DNA of 64,000 nucleotides from Hippasteria phrygiana. Taxonomy: Eukaryota > Echinodermata > Asteroidea > Valvatida > Goniasteridae. The notes below the pieces were generated by a model, which was not told the origin of the DNA, ran no database searches, and saw nothing but the letters and a program-made list of their open reading frames with translations. Positions 30,701 through 42,561 of the stretch are shown piece after piece. The stretch covers positions 124,001-188,000 of the forward strand of contig JAZGUH010000001.1 of assembly GCA_037893225.1 (NCBI GenBank). Reading direction: 5' to 3'. Numbering within the stretch: the stretch's first letter is position 1; every line of letters begins with the position of its first letter. A program made the translations under genes and the position numbers.

Positions 30701-33568
30701 TTGTGATAGCTTTGGTATGTCTCAAAGATATGCCCTAAAAGGCGAAAATTGTGTGACGTCATGATGACGTCATCAAAAATGTTTTTTTTTTTTAACGCAT
30801 GTAAGCGTCAATCCGATTACAAAAATGTATATATTGAATTTTCCTCTCCCTAATTCCAAAATGTCATGATTGTGGCTCACTCAAGTAAGAAATAACAGCC
30901 ATTTCAAAATTTAGACCAAATTCAATATAACACAAAGGAATTCTGGGAAGGGCAGATAACCATGGCTCAAATGTGCATGCTGTTTATAAAAAGGGTTGAT
31001 TTGTAGTCTTTTTTCAAGTCGCTAGACTATTGCCCATAGCATTTGTAAACGTTTTCTTTCTTACCGGCCACTTTGGCTACTTTTAAACTTGACAGACACT
31101 TACCCCAACTGCTCACAATGTGTGCCGAATTTTATGTCATGATGACGTCGTCACATGTCACGTGACGTCATCTTAAAGGGGCATTTTTCGAAGCCATATA
31201 TCTACAAAAGTACAAGTCCGATTAAGTTGGAACGTGATATCTAGGTATGCCACCGGGTGTTATAGATGAAAATTGACATGACGTTATGATTATAAGTCAG
31301 AACATGTCACGTGACGTCATCTTAAAGGGGCAGTTTTTGAAGGTCCATATCTACAGAAGTACAAGTCCAATTAAGTTATAAAGTAATATCTAGGTAGCCC
31401 AATAGGTCTATAGTTGAAAATTGACATGACATTATCATGTTGTCATCACATGTTACGTGACGTCATCTTAAAGGGGCAGTTTTTGAAGCCACATATAAAC
31501 AAAAGTACAAGTTCGATTAAGTTGAAATGTAATATCCAGGCAGGTCTGCAGGTTCATAGATGAAAATTGACATGACATTATGACTTCATCACATGTCACG
31601 TGACGTCATCATAAAGAGCCAGTTTTTGAAGCCATATATATACAAAAGTACAAGTCCGATTAAGTTGAAAAGTTATATCTAGGTAGGTCAGCAAGTTTAT
31701 AGATGAAAATTTATGTGACTTTATGATGACGTCATCACATGTCACTATTACAAACAACTTTAATTAATTTCAAAATTAACAAAGAAAAGTGGCAGTAGTG
31801 CGATTGTTTGACAAACTTTAATTGTTGTATTCACATTTCACATCCAAACTAAAAAAAAAAAACGAAACAGCCCTGTGTTTGTCCACAAACACCAACCTCA
31901 TGCCTCTAGTTTTCTTTTTTTTTTCTTTTTCTCTTTCAGACTATTGCCCATAGCATTTGTACACGTTTTCCTTTTTACCGGCACTTTGGCTACTTGTATG
32001 CAGCCGATTGTCTTTAAACTTAGCAAACACTTAAAGCAACTGCTCAGAATGTGTGCCGAACTTTTACGTCATGATGACGTCATCACGTGATTTTTTATGA
32101 ATTTTTGAATTTTGAAAATCGTAACATTTGTTTCAATATATCTAGCGAACAAAACAAGATATTTTCAAAATTCTTTTTGTGATAGCTTTGGTATGTCTCA
32201 AAGATATGCCCTAAAAGGCGAAAATTGTGTGACGTCATGATGACGTCATCAAAAATGTTTTTTTTTTAACGCATGTAAGGGTCAATCCGATTACAAAAAT
32301 ATATATATTGAATTTTCCTCTCCCTAATTCCAAAATGTCATGATCGTGGCTCACTCAAGTAAGAAATAACAGCCATTTCAAAATTTAGACCAAATTCAAT
32401 ATAACACAAAGGAATTCTGGGAAGGGCAGATAACCATGGCTCAAATGTGCATGCTGTTTATAAAAAGGGTTGATTTGTAGTCTTTTTTCAAGTCGCTAGA
32501 CTATTGCCCATAGCATTTGTAAACGTTTCCTTTCTTACCGGCCACTTTGGCTACTTTTAAACTTGACAGACACTTACCCCAACTGCTCACAATGTGTGCC
32601 GAATTTTACGTCATGATGACGTCATCACATGTCACGTGACGTCATCTTAAAGGGGCATTTTTTGAAGCCATATATCTACAAAAGTACAAGTCCGATTAAG
32701 TTGGAACGTGATATCTAGGTATGCCACCGGGTGTTATAGATGAAAATTGACATGCCGTTATGATTAAGTCAAAACATGTCACGTGACGTCATCTTAAAGG
32801 GGCAGTTTTTGAAGCCATTTATCTGCAAAAGTACAAATTCGATTAAGTTGAAAACAAATATCCAGGTAGCCCAGTAGGTTTATAAATAAAAATTGACATG
32901 ACGTTATGATGACGTCATCACATGTCACGTGACGTCATCTTAAAGGGGCAGTTTTTGAAGGTCCATATCTACAGAAGTACAAGTCCAATTAAGTTATAAA
33001 GTAATATCTAGGTAGCCCAGTAGGTTTATAGTTCAAAATTGACATGACATTATCATGATGTCATCACATGTTACGTGACGTCATCTTAAAGGGGCAGTTT
33101 TTGAAGCCACATATAAACAAAAGTACAAGTTCGATTAAGTTGAAATGTAATATCCAGGCAGGTCTGCAGGTTCATAGATGAAAATTGACATGACATTATG
33201 ACTTCATCACATGTCACGTGACGTCATCTTAAAGGGGCAGTTTTTGAAGCCATATATATACAAAAGTACAAGTCCGATTAAGTTGAAAAGGTAGGTCAGC
33301 AAGTTTATAGATGAAAATTTATGTGACTTTATGATGACGTCATCACATGTCACTATTACAAACAACTTTAATTAATTTCAAAATTAACAAAGAAAATTGG
33401 CAGTAGTGCGATTGTTTGACAAACTTTAATTGTTGTATTCACATTTCACATCCAAACTAAAAAAAAAAAACGAAACAGCCCTGTGTTTGTCCACAAACAC
33501 CAACCTCATGCCTCTAGTTTTTGGCTGTTTCGAAAGTTTTTCGAAACAGCCCTTGTTTTCGTTAAGAT

Positions 33569-33600
<32 letters not shown>

Positions 33601-35440
33601 TTTTTTTTTCTTTTTCAGACTTTTTGCCCATAGCATTTGTACACGTTTTCTTTCTGCCAGGCACTTTGGCTACTTTTATGCAGCCGATTGCCTTTAAATT
33701 TAACAGACACTTAGACCAACTGCTCAGGATGCATGCCGAACTTTTACGTCATGATGACGTCATCACGTAATTTTTTATGAATTTTTGAATTTTGAAAATC
33801 GTAACATTCATTAAATTATATCTAGCGAACCAAATAAGATATTTTCAAAATTCTTTTTCTTATGGCTTTGGTATGTCTCAAAGATATGCCCTAAATTGCG
33901 AAAATTGTGTGACGTCATGATGACGTCATCAAAAATGTGTTTTTTTGTTAACGCATGTAAGGGTCAATCCGATTACAAAAATGTATATATTGAATTTTCC
34001 TGTACCCAATTCCAAAATTTCATGATCGTGGCTCACTCAAGTATGAAATAGGAGCCATTTCAAAATTTAGACCAAATTCAATATAACACAAAGGAATTCT
34101 GGGAAGGGCTGATAACCATGGGTATTATGTGCTTGCTGTTTATAAAAGGGTTGATTTCTAGTCTTTTTTCAAGTCGCCAAATTTTTGAAGTATTAAAATC
34201 GTAACATTCTTTTCAATATATCTAGCGAACAAAACAAGATATTTTCAAAATTATTTTTGTTACAGCTTTGGTATGTCTCAAAGATATGCCCTAAAAAGCG
34301 AAAATTGTGTGACGTCATGATGACGTCATCAACAAATCTTTTTTTTTTTAACGCATGTAAGGGTCAATCCGATTACAAAAATGTATACATTGTATTTTTC
34401 TGTACCCAATTCCAAAATTTCATGATCGTGGCTCACTCAAGTAAGAAATGACAGCCATTTCAAAATTTAGACCAAATTCAATATAACACAAAGGAATTCT
34501 GGGACGGGCTGATAACCATGGCTATTATGAGCTTGCTGTTTATAAACGGGGTTGATTTCTAGTCTTTTTTCAAGTCGCTGAATTTTTGAAGTTTTAAAAT
34601 CGTAACATTCTTTTCAATATATCTAGCGAACAAAACAAGATATTTTCAAAATTATTTTTGTTACAGCTTTGGTATGTCTCAAAGATATGCCCTAAATGGC
34701 GAAAATTGTGTGACGTCATGATGACGTCATCAAAAAATTCTTTTTTTTAAGTCGCTAGAATATTGCCCATAGCATTTGTAAACTTTTTCTTTCTTACCGG
34801 CCACTTTGGCTACTTTTAAACTTGGCAGACACTTACCCCAACTGCTCACAATGTGTGCCGAACCTTTACGTCATGATGACGTCATCACATGTCACGTGAC
34901 GTCATCTTAAAGGGGCATTTTTCGAAGCCATATCGTCACACAAAAAGTACAAGACCGATTAAGTTGGAACGTAATATCTAGGTATGCCACCGGGTGTTAT
35001 AGATGAACATTGACATGACGTTATGATCAAGTCATAACATGTCACGTGGTGTCATCTTAAAGGGGCACTCGCTAGATTATTGCCCATAGCATTTGTAAAC
35101 GTTTTCTTTCTTACCGGCCAGTTTGGCTACTTTTAAACTTGGCAGACACTTACCCCAACTGCTCACAATATGTGCCGAACTTTTACGTCATGATGACGTC
35201 ATCACATGCCACGTGACGTCATCTGAAAGGGGCATTTTTCGAAGCCATATTTTTACCGAAGTAGAAGTCAGATTAAGTTGAAAAGTAATATCTAGGTAGC
35301 CCAGTAGATTATCTTAAACAATTTTGTGTCAGGAATGCTTGTAGGCCGGCATGTGTTATATATGAAAATTGATGCGACGTTGTGGTGACGTCATCATATG
35401 ATTTTAGAGTAAATGTTTTACTTTTGAATCTTTAAGCTAT
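27736..35440. repeat. higher-order repeat array rich in TGACGTCA and CACGTG palindromes
   Basis: Nearly 8 kb of nested repetition. The basic phrases are GCATTTGT(G/A)CACGTTTTC, ATATATCTAGCGAACAAAAC, CTCAAAGATATGCCCTAAA, TGACGTCATGATGACGTCAT and ACATGTCACGTGACGTCATC. Short units of about 284 bases repeat at 27880-28450. Larger blocks of about 1.2 to 1.6 kb repeat, marked by AACAGCCCTGTGTTTGTCCA at about 29163, 30391, 31867 and 33475. Dozens of full TGACGTCA palindromes occur. No protein is encoded; frames here recur with the repeat. The same family lies inverted at about 58330-59330, so it is dispersed rather than a single-locus satellite. Confidence 0.9.
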
Positions 35441-35476
35441 AAGGCCTATCTCATCAACTGAACATGCTAATTTCGA

Positions 35477-37380
35477 AATTCTTATTGTAATTCTTTTTGA
35501 AATAGGTTGTTTAGGTAAACAAGTTTTACGTTCTGTGATTTGGGAGGATTTAACATAATTTTCAAAAATAGTTGTTGTATTTTGTTCCACTCAAGTAAAT
35601 GTTGTCTCAATCGTATTTTGGATTACCTTACTTTTAATTTCCAGTTTATAATTCCCAATGTATTAAAAAAAATGCGTTCTGTGATTTTCTACTGCTCAAA
35701 TAAAGTTTGTTTCAGCCGTCTATTCTTTAAGGTGTGTTGCGTTAATTACTGGTTTTCCGTTTTCAAACACTACATGGGTTATGCTTCGCTCTCACCCACC
35801 GCTCTATGTGTGTGTTTGCCTTAAATTGTTAGTTAAGTTTGGTATACAGTGCTAGGCGCCACCGGACAAAATCCGTGAATGAATTTTTACCAGTAAACTC
35901 GTATGCTGCCCTCTACAGTTCACTAAACACAACCAGAGGAGTATTTTTTTAAGTACTACCGCCCTCTTGCGCTAAAAAGTTGACAGGTTTGTCAATTGTG
36001 GCAGAGAAACTTTTGACCAGTAAGATTATGTCGAACTTTCCTTGCATTTAACTGTACCTCCCTAGGGTGTGTGGAAAATCATATTACAATTGGAGAATTC
36101 AGGACTATTAGGGTTAATAAGACCGTATTTTCTTTCAATTATATACTGTAATAAAAATATACTAGTAAGACTTCATTAAATAACTCTCTTTATTCAAAGG
36201 TCTTGTTTTCAAAGAATTCTTTTTATTGCTTCCTACGTGCCACAATGTCAACATGCATTTTTATCAAGAACATATCACATAATATTAATAAAGATTCAAA
36301 TTTGAGAGGCAAGTTACTCCAATACAAGCCTGAAAACAAAATGTTGAAGAGAAAAAGTTGTGTATTTAACAAGTGCATTCAGTGAAAAGCACAGAAACAA
36401 TCATGCGTCTTATAACATTCTTTCCAAATTCTTATTGTAATTCTTTTTGAAATATGTTTTTTACGTCATAGGTAAACAAGTTTTGCGTTCTGTGATTTGG
36501 GAGGATTTAACATAATTTTCAAAAATAATTGTTGTATTTTGTTCCACTCAAGTAAATGTTGTCTCAATCGTATTTTGGATTACCTTACTTTTAATTTCCA
36601 GTTTATAATTCCCAATGTATTAAAAAAAATGCGTTCTGTGATTTTCTACTGCTCAAATAAAGTTTGTTTCAGCCGTCTATTCTTTAAGGTGTGTTGCGTT
36701 AATTACTGGTTTTCCGTTTTCAAACACTACATGGGTTATGCTTCGCTCTCACCCACCGCTCTATGTGTGTGTTTGCCTTAAATTGTTAGTTAAGTTTGGT
36801 ATACAGTGCTAGGCGCCACCGGACAAAATCCGTGAATGAATTTTTACCAGTAAACTCGTATGCTGCCCTCTACAGTTCACTAAACACAACCAGAGGAGTA
36901 TTTTTTTAAGTACTACCGCCCTCTTGCGCTAAAAAGTTGACAGGTTTGTCAATTGTGGCAGAGAAACTTTTGACCAGTAAGATTATGTCGAACTTTCCTT
37001 GCATTTAACTGTACCTCCCTAGGGTGTGTGGAAAATCATATTACAATTGGAGAATTCAGGACTATTAGGGTTAATAAGACCGTATTTTCTTTCAATTATA
37101 TACTGTAATAAAAATATACTAGTAAGACTTCATTAAATAACTCTCCTTATTCAAAGGTCTTGTTTTCAAAGAATTCTTTTTATTGCTTCCTACGTGCCAC
37201 AATGTCAACATGCATTTTTATCAAGAACATATCACATAATATTAATAAAGATTCAAATTTGAGAGGCAAGTTACTCCAATACAAGCCTTAAAACAAAATG
37301 TTGAAGAGAAAAAGTTGTGTATTTAACAAGTGCATTCAGTGAAAAGCACAAAAACAATCAGACGTCTTATAACATTCTTT
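35477..37380. repeat. two-copy 0.95-kb tandem duplication
   Basis: 35477-36427 and 36428-37380 match almost base for base, from ATTCTTATTGTAATTCTTTT to CGTCTTATAACATTCTTT. A 94-codon plus-strand frame (35540-35824 and 36497-36781) is present in both but lacks an ATG start and any domain, so I do not call it a gene. The right copy has a few substitutions and a short insertion near its start. Confidence 0.9.
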
Positions 37381-38969
37381 TTGAATTATAGACATACAGA
37401 GTCAGGCCAAACTATATTTGTGTTCCAGGATACTTATCTCCTCTCAAACTATCTGTACATCTTGTTGAATTAATGTTTCATTTTCAATGATTTTTTTTAA
37501 TCCGATTGTAATTAAATATGAACTTCAAGCAAAATTACTTTTTAGGTATTGTTTTAGAATTAGACTGTTGTCCTGTAGTTCATTACAGGAATGTAAGATG
37601 ACTATTATCCCTGTTCTTTAGTAAGACAGCACTAGAAATGAAAGTTAAGGTTAAACAACTAAGTGTTATAGAAACCATTTATAAATACCCAAGACAGTCT
37701 ACCTCCCCCCCCCCCCCCCCCCCCCCGTTCCACTGCCGTTGGTCAAAAGCGCATCACATGGGTGTTTTAAACAGCCAATTCGGCGTAACAAGAAATTTGA
37801 AATCTATGAAATCTGATCCATTTTATTGCCTGAAAACTAGAATGACTAGTCACTCTCCTAATAACGCAAGCGGGATATTACTAATACATGTATATCTGTA
37901 AATATAGTGGATCATTTCACACATCACTAACAAAGCATTCTCCAACACCTGGCAAGCGCATCAGGCGCATGTCAATTTCCATATAAGGAAATCTTTAGCA
38001 CCACTTATGCTTAGCATGAACCATTCAATAACTAAAGTTTTGTTTTTACAAAACAATGTTTTGAAGAAAATCATTGGAAATTTATGATTTTTCTAAAAAA
38101 AATTGCTGAATAACTACTAACAGATTTTTAATAATAGTAATAAATATGTGCTGGGGCCAGTATTAAACCGCCTTGGGTCCTGGACGTTAATGACCCCCAC
38201 GTTTGGCTCGGGTCATTATCAAGCGTCCCAGGTGCCAAGGCGGTTTTAAACGTACTTATTTAAAACCGGCTTGGCATTGCATGAATATCCGTCGCCCTGA
38301 AAAGCTGACTTCTACTGCGCATGCATAAAGTGAAGAGAATTGAGAGATTGACCGGTCACGTGAGAGGGGTTGACCAATAGAGAAGCCAAATCTGATATTC
38401 ATATGACACCGGCATAAATTTATTCCTTGATCTGTCATAAAAAAACAGCAACTGCTTCTATACGAAATAATGGTCAACTATAAATCCTTTGAAATACATT
38501 ACAAGAAGTTATTTGTTAGGGGTAAGATTGGCCTAAAATAAAAAATCAACACAATTTGCACTGTTTGTCAGTCACCGAAGACATCACAGGATGGTAGGGT
38601 TTGTGGTTTCTATTTGGCTAAAGGCACCCCTTAAAATACCTGTGTCTATGGGTTTATATCCCTTTTCGCAGGTAAAGCCACCTTAAGGGTAACACTTCAC
38701 ATTTCAAGTGCAAGAATCCTGACAAAAAGTCCTGAAATCCGGAGATAAGAAATCAACTTAATTTAACTCACATTTACCACCTTGCCAATAATGATTGATA
38801 TTTTTTAAGAAATGGCAATATGAGTTGAATAGACAGTCAATTGTGCCAACTTTGTGTTTGAATTAGAAAATAAGAACTCTATTTATTAACTTCATACATA
38901 GCATATAACTCAACAGGTTAAAATCTTTCTTCAAGGCTAACGAGTCACTGACAGGCACCTTACAGCTTC
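37381..38969. other. non-coding stretch with poly-C run and a small foldback
   Basis: A poly-C run is at 37705-37726. An imperfect inverted repeat lies at about 38164-38249: TTAAACCGCCTTGGG...GGTGCCAAGGCGGTTTTAA with AATGACCC/GGGTCATT inside, probably a small MITE. Nothing else is recognised. Confidence 0.5.
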
Positions 38970-39265
38970 TGACCTCACAGTGCAAGTGGTACATGTACAT
39001 TTAGTGCACAGAACTCGGGCTTGGATGACAGGTGATTTGCAATCTTTGACGTCACGATGATGTATAAGTAGTAGCTGACAGAACTCAGGCTTGATTAACA
39101 GGTGATGAGTGTGATTCACACAACTCAGGCTTCGATGAGTAGTCTTTGACGTCACAGTGATGTAAGTGGTAGTTCACAGAACTCAGGCTTTGGTGACCAA
39201 TGATGAGTAGACTCTAACATTGTGATGCAAGTGGTAGCTCACAGAACTGAGGCTTGGATGACTGC
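38970..39265. repeat. imperfect minisatellite, about 60-70-bp units
   Basis: Five diverged units marked by ACAGAACTC(A/G)GGCTT at about 39007, 39079, 39118, 39175 and 39239, followed by GATGA(C/G) and GTGATG words; two units carry TTTGACGTCAC. Confidence 0.7.
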
Positions 39266-39933
39266 AAAAGGAAGTGATCAAACAGAAATCAGACAGACAT
39301 ACATGTAATAAAATACGCGATTTTTTTTTAAATTGTTAGACTTTGGATATTGATTCAAAACTTAAACTTTGCTATACTCCAATACTATACTGATCTAGTA
39401 AGTCTACTGACTGCATATAGGCAACGTACATGCCTCTCCAATGTCATTATCACAAAGTACATCTATGTCCCAGCCAAAGTTATTAAGACTGCATTTGATT
39501 CATTTGATTGATTGCAACCTCTACATCAATGGTGCACTGAGTGCATTTTCTTGGATCACGACTAGCTGCATAAGGTCTTGGAAAACGTCCCTAAATGGAC
39601 ATACGTTTCAAAGATAGCGTACATGTGTTGAAGCATGCTACATGTACCACATTACTTTAAACTTGAAATGAAAACATGAAAATTCTATATTATTTTGGGT
39701 TTGCTATAAAATACATCCATATATGGAAACTAATGTCAAGAATTACTTATTTTAAACTGAAAATAACAATAGCTAAATATAACAAAATATATCTATATCC
39801 AAATGTTGTCAAAGAGAAAGTTGTACAAATATTTTGGTCTGTACAACTTGCACATCTTGCAGTCTTATATTCCTGCACTGTCTACAAACAAATGACAATA
39901 TACAAAAATTGGACATTCACATCAGTACTATGT
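39266..39933. other. non-coding spacer
   Basis: AT-rich sequence in which I see no gene, domain or recognisable repeat. Confidence 0.4.
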
Positions 39934-40135
39934 TTAACCCCTTGCTACTGGGTAGCGCCGGGGCACCAGGCCGGGTTATGCAGCCAAGCGAAACAGAAGG
40001 CTTGTGCAGCCAAGCATAACGTACACAATACCCCAATAATGGATTGAAAATGCAAAAATTGGCTTGTATTTATGTCAACCGGCAGTGGCAATTTCAATCT
40101 GCACGTATTTGTGTCAACCAGTGGCAAGGGGTTAA
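39934..40135. mobile_element. piggyBac-like MITE
   Basis: TTAA at both ends (39934-39937, 40132-40135), termini CCCCTTGCTACTGGGT and ACCAGTGGCAAGGGG inverted. The interior (GGGGCACCAGGCCGGGTTAT, CAGCCAAGCATAACGTACAC, AATGGATTGAAAATGC) matches the older copy at 14723-14906. 202 bases, non-coding. Confidence 0.75.
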
Positions 40136-40574
40136 ACACAAAACAAATGATCTCTCTATAAAAAATTGATTAAAGTGATTGAACATAAATATGCTGACCC
40201 GTACTGTGTGAACTTCCATGCGAATAAATATTCACCTATTTTTTTGTTGAAAATGCATTCTTCTGCCAAGAAACTCATTGTTATTAAGAATCAAGACATG
40301 TACTTATTTCCCATACATAATTGGAAATGGTCCGAAATGTTTTAGACCTAAGACACGTAGAAAACCTTTTCGGCAGACATACCTACGGATGTAGACCTGT
40401 TGTTGGCAATGAACAAATAGTGCTCAGTAATGGACATTATATGTCTTTTTTACTAAGGACCAATGATGGACATCAAAGATGCGAGTACGTAGCAACGTTA
40501 CTCCATAGTCAGTCACTGTTCCATATTGGAAAATGCATGCGATATGACACTTAGCTGTGAGTGTACATGTAGCT
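40136..40574. other. non-coding spacer before the minisatellite
   Basis: No gene, domain or repeat is recognised; the 77-codon frame at 40321 has no similarity I know. Confidence 0.4.
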
Positions 40575-41990
40575 ACAGTGCTATAATTAAAATTTGAGTA
40601 ATAGTCAATAGTCATCCTTTGTTGAACATAAGAACTTGGGATGTACCACACTGAGCTGTGAGTGTGGCAGCAGTGTTGCACAGTTATAGTGAGTGATGGT
40701 CATAATCCCTTATTGTACAGGACTGGTGATATGGCACACTGCTATGAGTGTGGCAGTGGTGTTCCACAATTACTGTGAATGATGGTCGCCATCCCTTGTT
40801 GAAGACAAGAACCTGTGATGTGCCACACTGAGTTGTGAGTGTGGCAGCAGTATTTCAAGCTTCCAGTTAGTGATGGTCATCATCCCTTATACAGAAGAAC
40901 TGGTGATGTGTCACACTGAGCTATGGGTGTGGCAGCGGTGTTCTACAGTTACAGTGAGTGATGGTTGCCATCCCTTGCTGAACAGAAGAACCTGTGATGT
41001 GTCACACTGAGTTGTGAGTGTGGCAGCGGTGTTCCACAGTTACAGTGAGTGATGGTCGCCATCCCTTGCTGAACAGAAGAACCTGTGGTATGCCACACTG
41101 AGCTGTGAGTGTGGCAGCGGTGTTCCACAGTTACAGTGAGTGATAGTCAGCATCCCTTGCTGAACACCAGAACTTATGACGTGCCACACTGAGCTATGAG
41201 TGTGGCAGTGGTGTTCCACAGTTACAGTGAGTGACGGTCGCCATCCCTTGCTGAACAGAAGAACCTGTGGTATGCCACACTGAGCTGTGAGTGTGGCAGC
41301 GGTGTTCCACAGTTACAGTGAGTGATGGTCGCCATCCCTTGCTGAACACCAGAACTTATGGCGTGCCACACTGAGCTGTGAGTGTGGCAGTGGTGTTCCA
41401 CAGTTACAGTGAGTGACGGTCGCCATCCCTTGCTGAACAGAAGAACCTGTGGTATGCCACACTGAGATATGAGTGTGACAGCGGTGTTCCACAGTTACAG
41501 TGAGTGATGGTCGCCATCCCTTACTGAACAGAAGAACCTGTGGTATGCCACACTGAGCTGTGAGTGTGGCAGCGGTGTTCCACAGTTACAGTGAGTGATG
41601 GTCGCCATCCCTTGCTGAACACCAGAACTTATGGCGTGCCACACTGAGATATGAGTGTGGCAGTGGTGTTGCACAGTTAGTGAGTGATGGTCGCCATCCC
41701 TTGCTGAACAGAAGAACCTGTGATATGCCACACTGAGCTGTGTGTGTGGCAGTGGTGTTCCACAGTTACAGTGAGTGATGCTCGCCATCACTTGCTGAAC
41801 AGAAGAACCTGTGATGTGCCACACTGAGTTGTGATTGTGGCAGTGATGTTCCACAGATATAGTAAGTGATGGTCGCAATCCCTTGCTGAACAGAAGAACC
41901 TGTGATGTGCCACACTGAGTTGTGAGTCTGGCATCGGTGATTCACAGTTATAGTCAGTGATGGTCGCCATCCCTTGTTGAACAGAAGAAT
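40575..41990. repeat. 92-bp minisatellite
   Basis: About 15 tandem units of 91-92 bases: GTGATGGTCGCCATCCCTTG, CTGAACAGAAGAACCTGTG, TGCCACACTGAGCTGTGAGT, GTGGCAGCGGTGTTCCACAG. Spacing between 41051, 41143, 41235 and 41327 is exactly 92. Units at the edges are more diverged. Minus-strand frames through it (for example 41495-41878) simply repeat HITGSSVQQ-like peptides and are not genes. Confidence 0.9.
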
Positions 41991-42054
41991 AGTAATATTG
42001 CATGTTTCGCAACAGATGTGCTCAGTTTTGTTGAAAATCTTTTGTTTCATCCTT

Positions 42055-42475
42055 ATTTACTATGGTATTTCATCCTTGTTTACCGTCCTATTTCTTCCTT
42101 GTTGTTTACAATGCTATTTCATCCTTCTGTTTGACATTATTTTATCCTTGTTTTCCATCCTTACTGTTTATCATGCTATTTCATCCTTATTTACCATCCT
42201 ATTTCTTCCTTCGTGTTTACCATGTTATTTCATCCTCTTTTGATATGCTATTTCATCTTTCTTGTTCACCATACTTGTATTTCATCCTTGTTTATCATGC
42301 TACATGTAATTAATCCTTCTTGTTTACCTGCTATTTCATTAGCCTTGTTTGACAGCTAGGCTATTTCATCTTTGATTATCATGCTATTTCATCCTTCTTG
42401 TTTACCATGTTACATTGTATTTTGTCCTTTTTCTTAACCACACTATTTTATCTTACTTGTTTACAATACTCATTC
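42055..42475. repeat. short degenerate tandem repeat
   Basis: Repeated CTATTTCATCCTT and TTGTTTACCATG words at irregular 20-45-base spacing. It lies directly beyond the 3' end of the Helentron reading frame, so it may be part of that element's tail. Confidence 0.7.
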
Positions 42476-42561
42476 ATATTGTGTACCATTTTCTTTTTTT
42501 GGAAGGCCTACAACATTAAGCAGTACATAATTGGAAAATAATTTGATTGATCAAAGCCAAA

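Noticed and set aside
35540..36781. Duplicated 94-codon frame (two copies)
   Set aside because: No ATG start, no domain, and its repetition follows from the DNA duplication.
41495..41878. 127-codon minus-strand frame with repeated peptides
   Set aside because: It is a by-product of the 92-bp minisatellite, whose unit length shifts frame every copy; several overlapping frames show the same peptides.
40575..41990. Regular repeats with similar spacing, superficially like a CRISPR array
   Set aside because: The whole 92-base unit is repeated with no unique spacers, no cas genes are near, and the genome is eukaryotic. It is a minisatellite.
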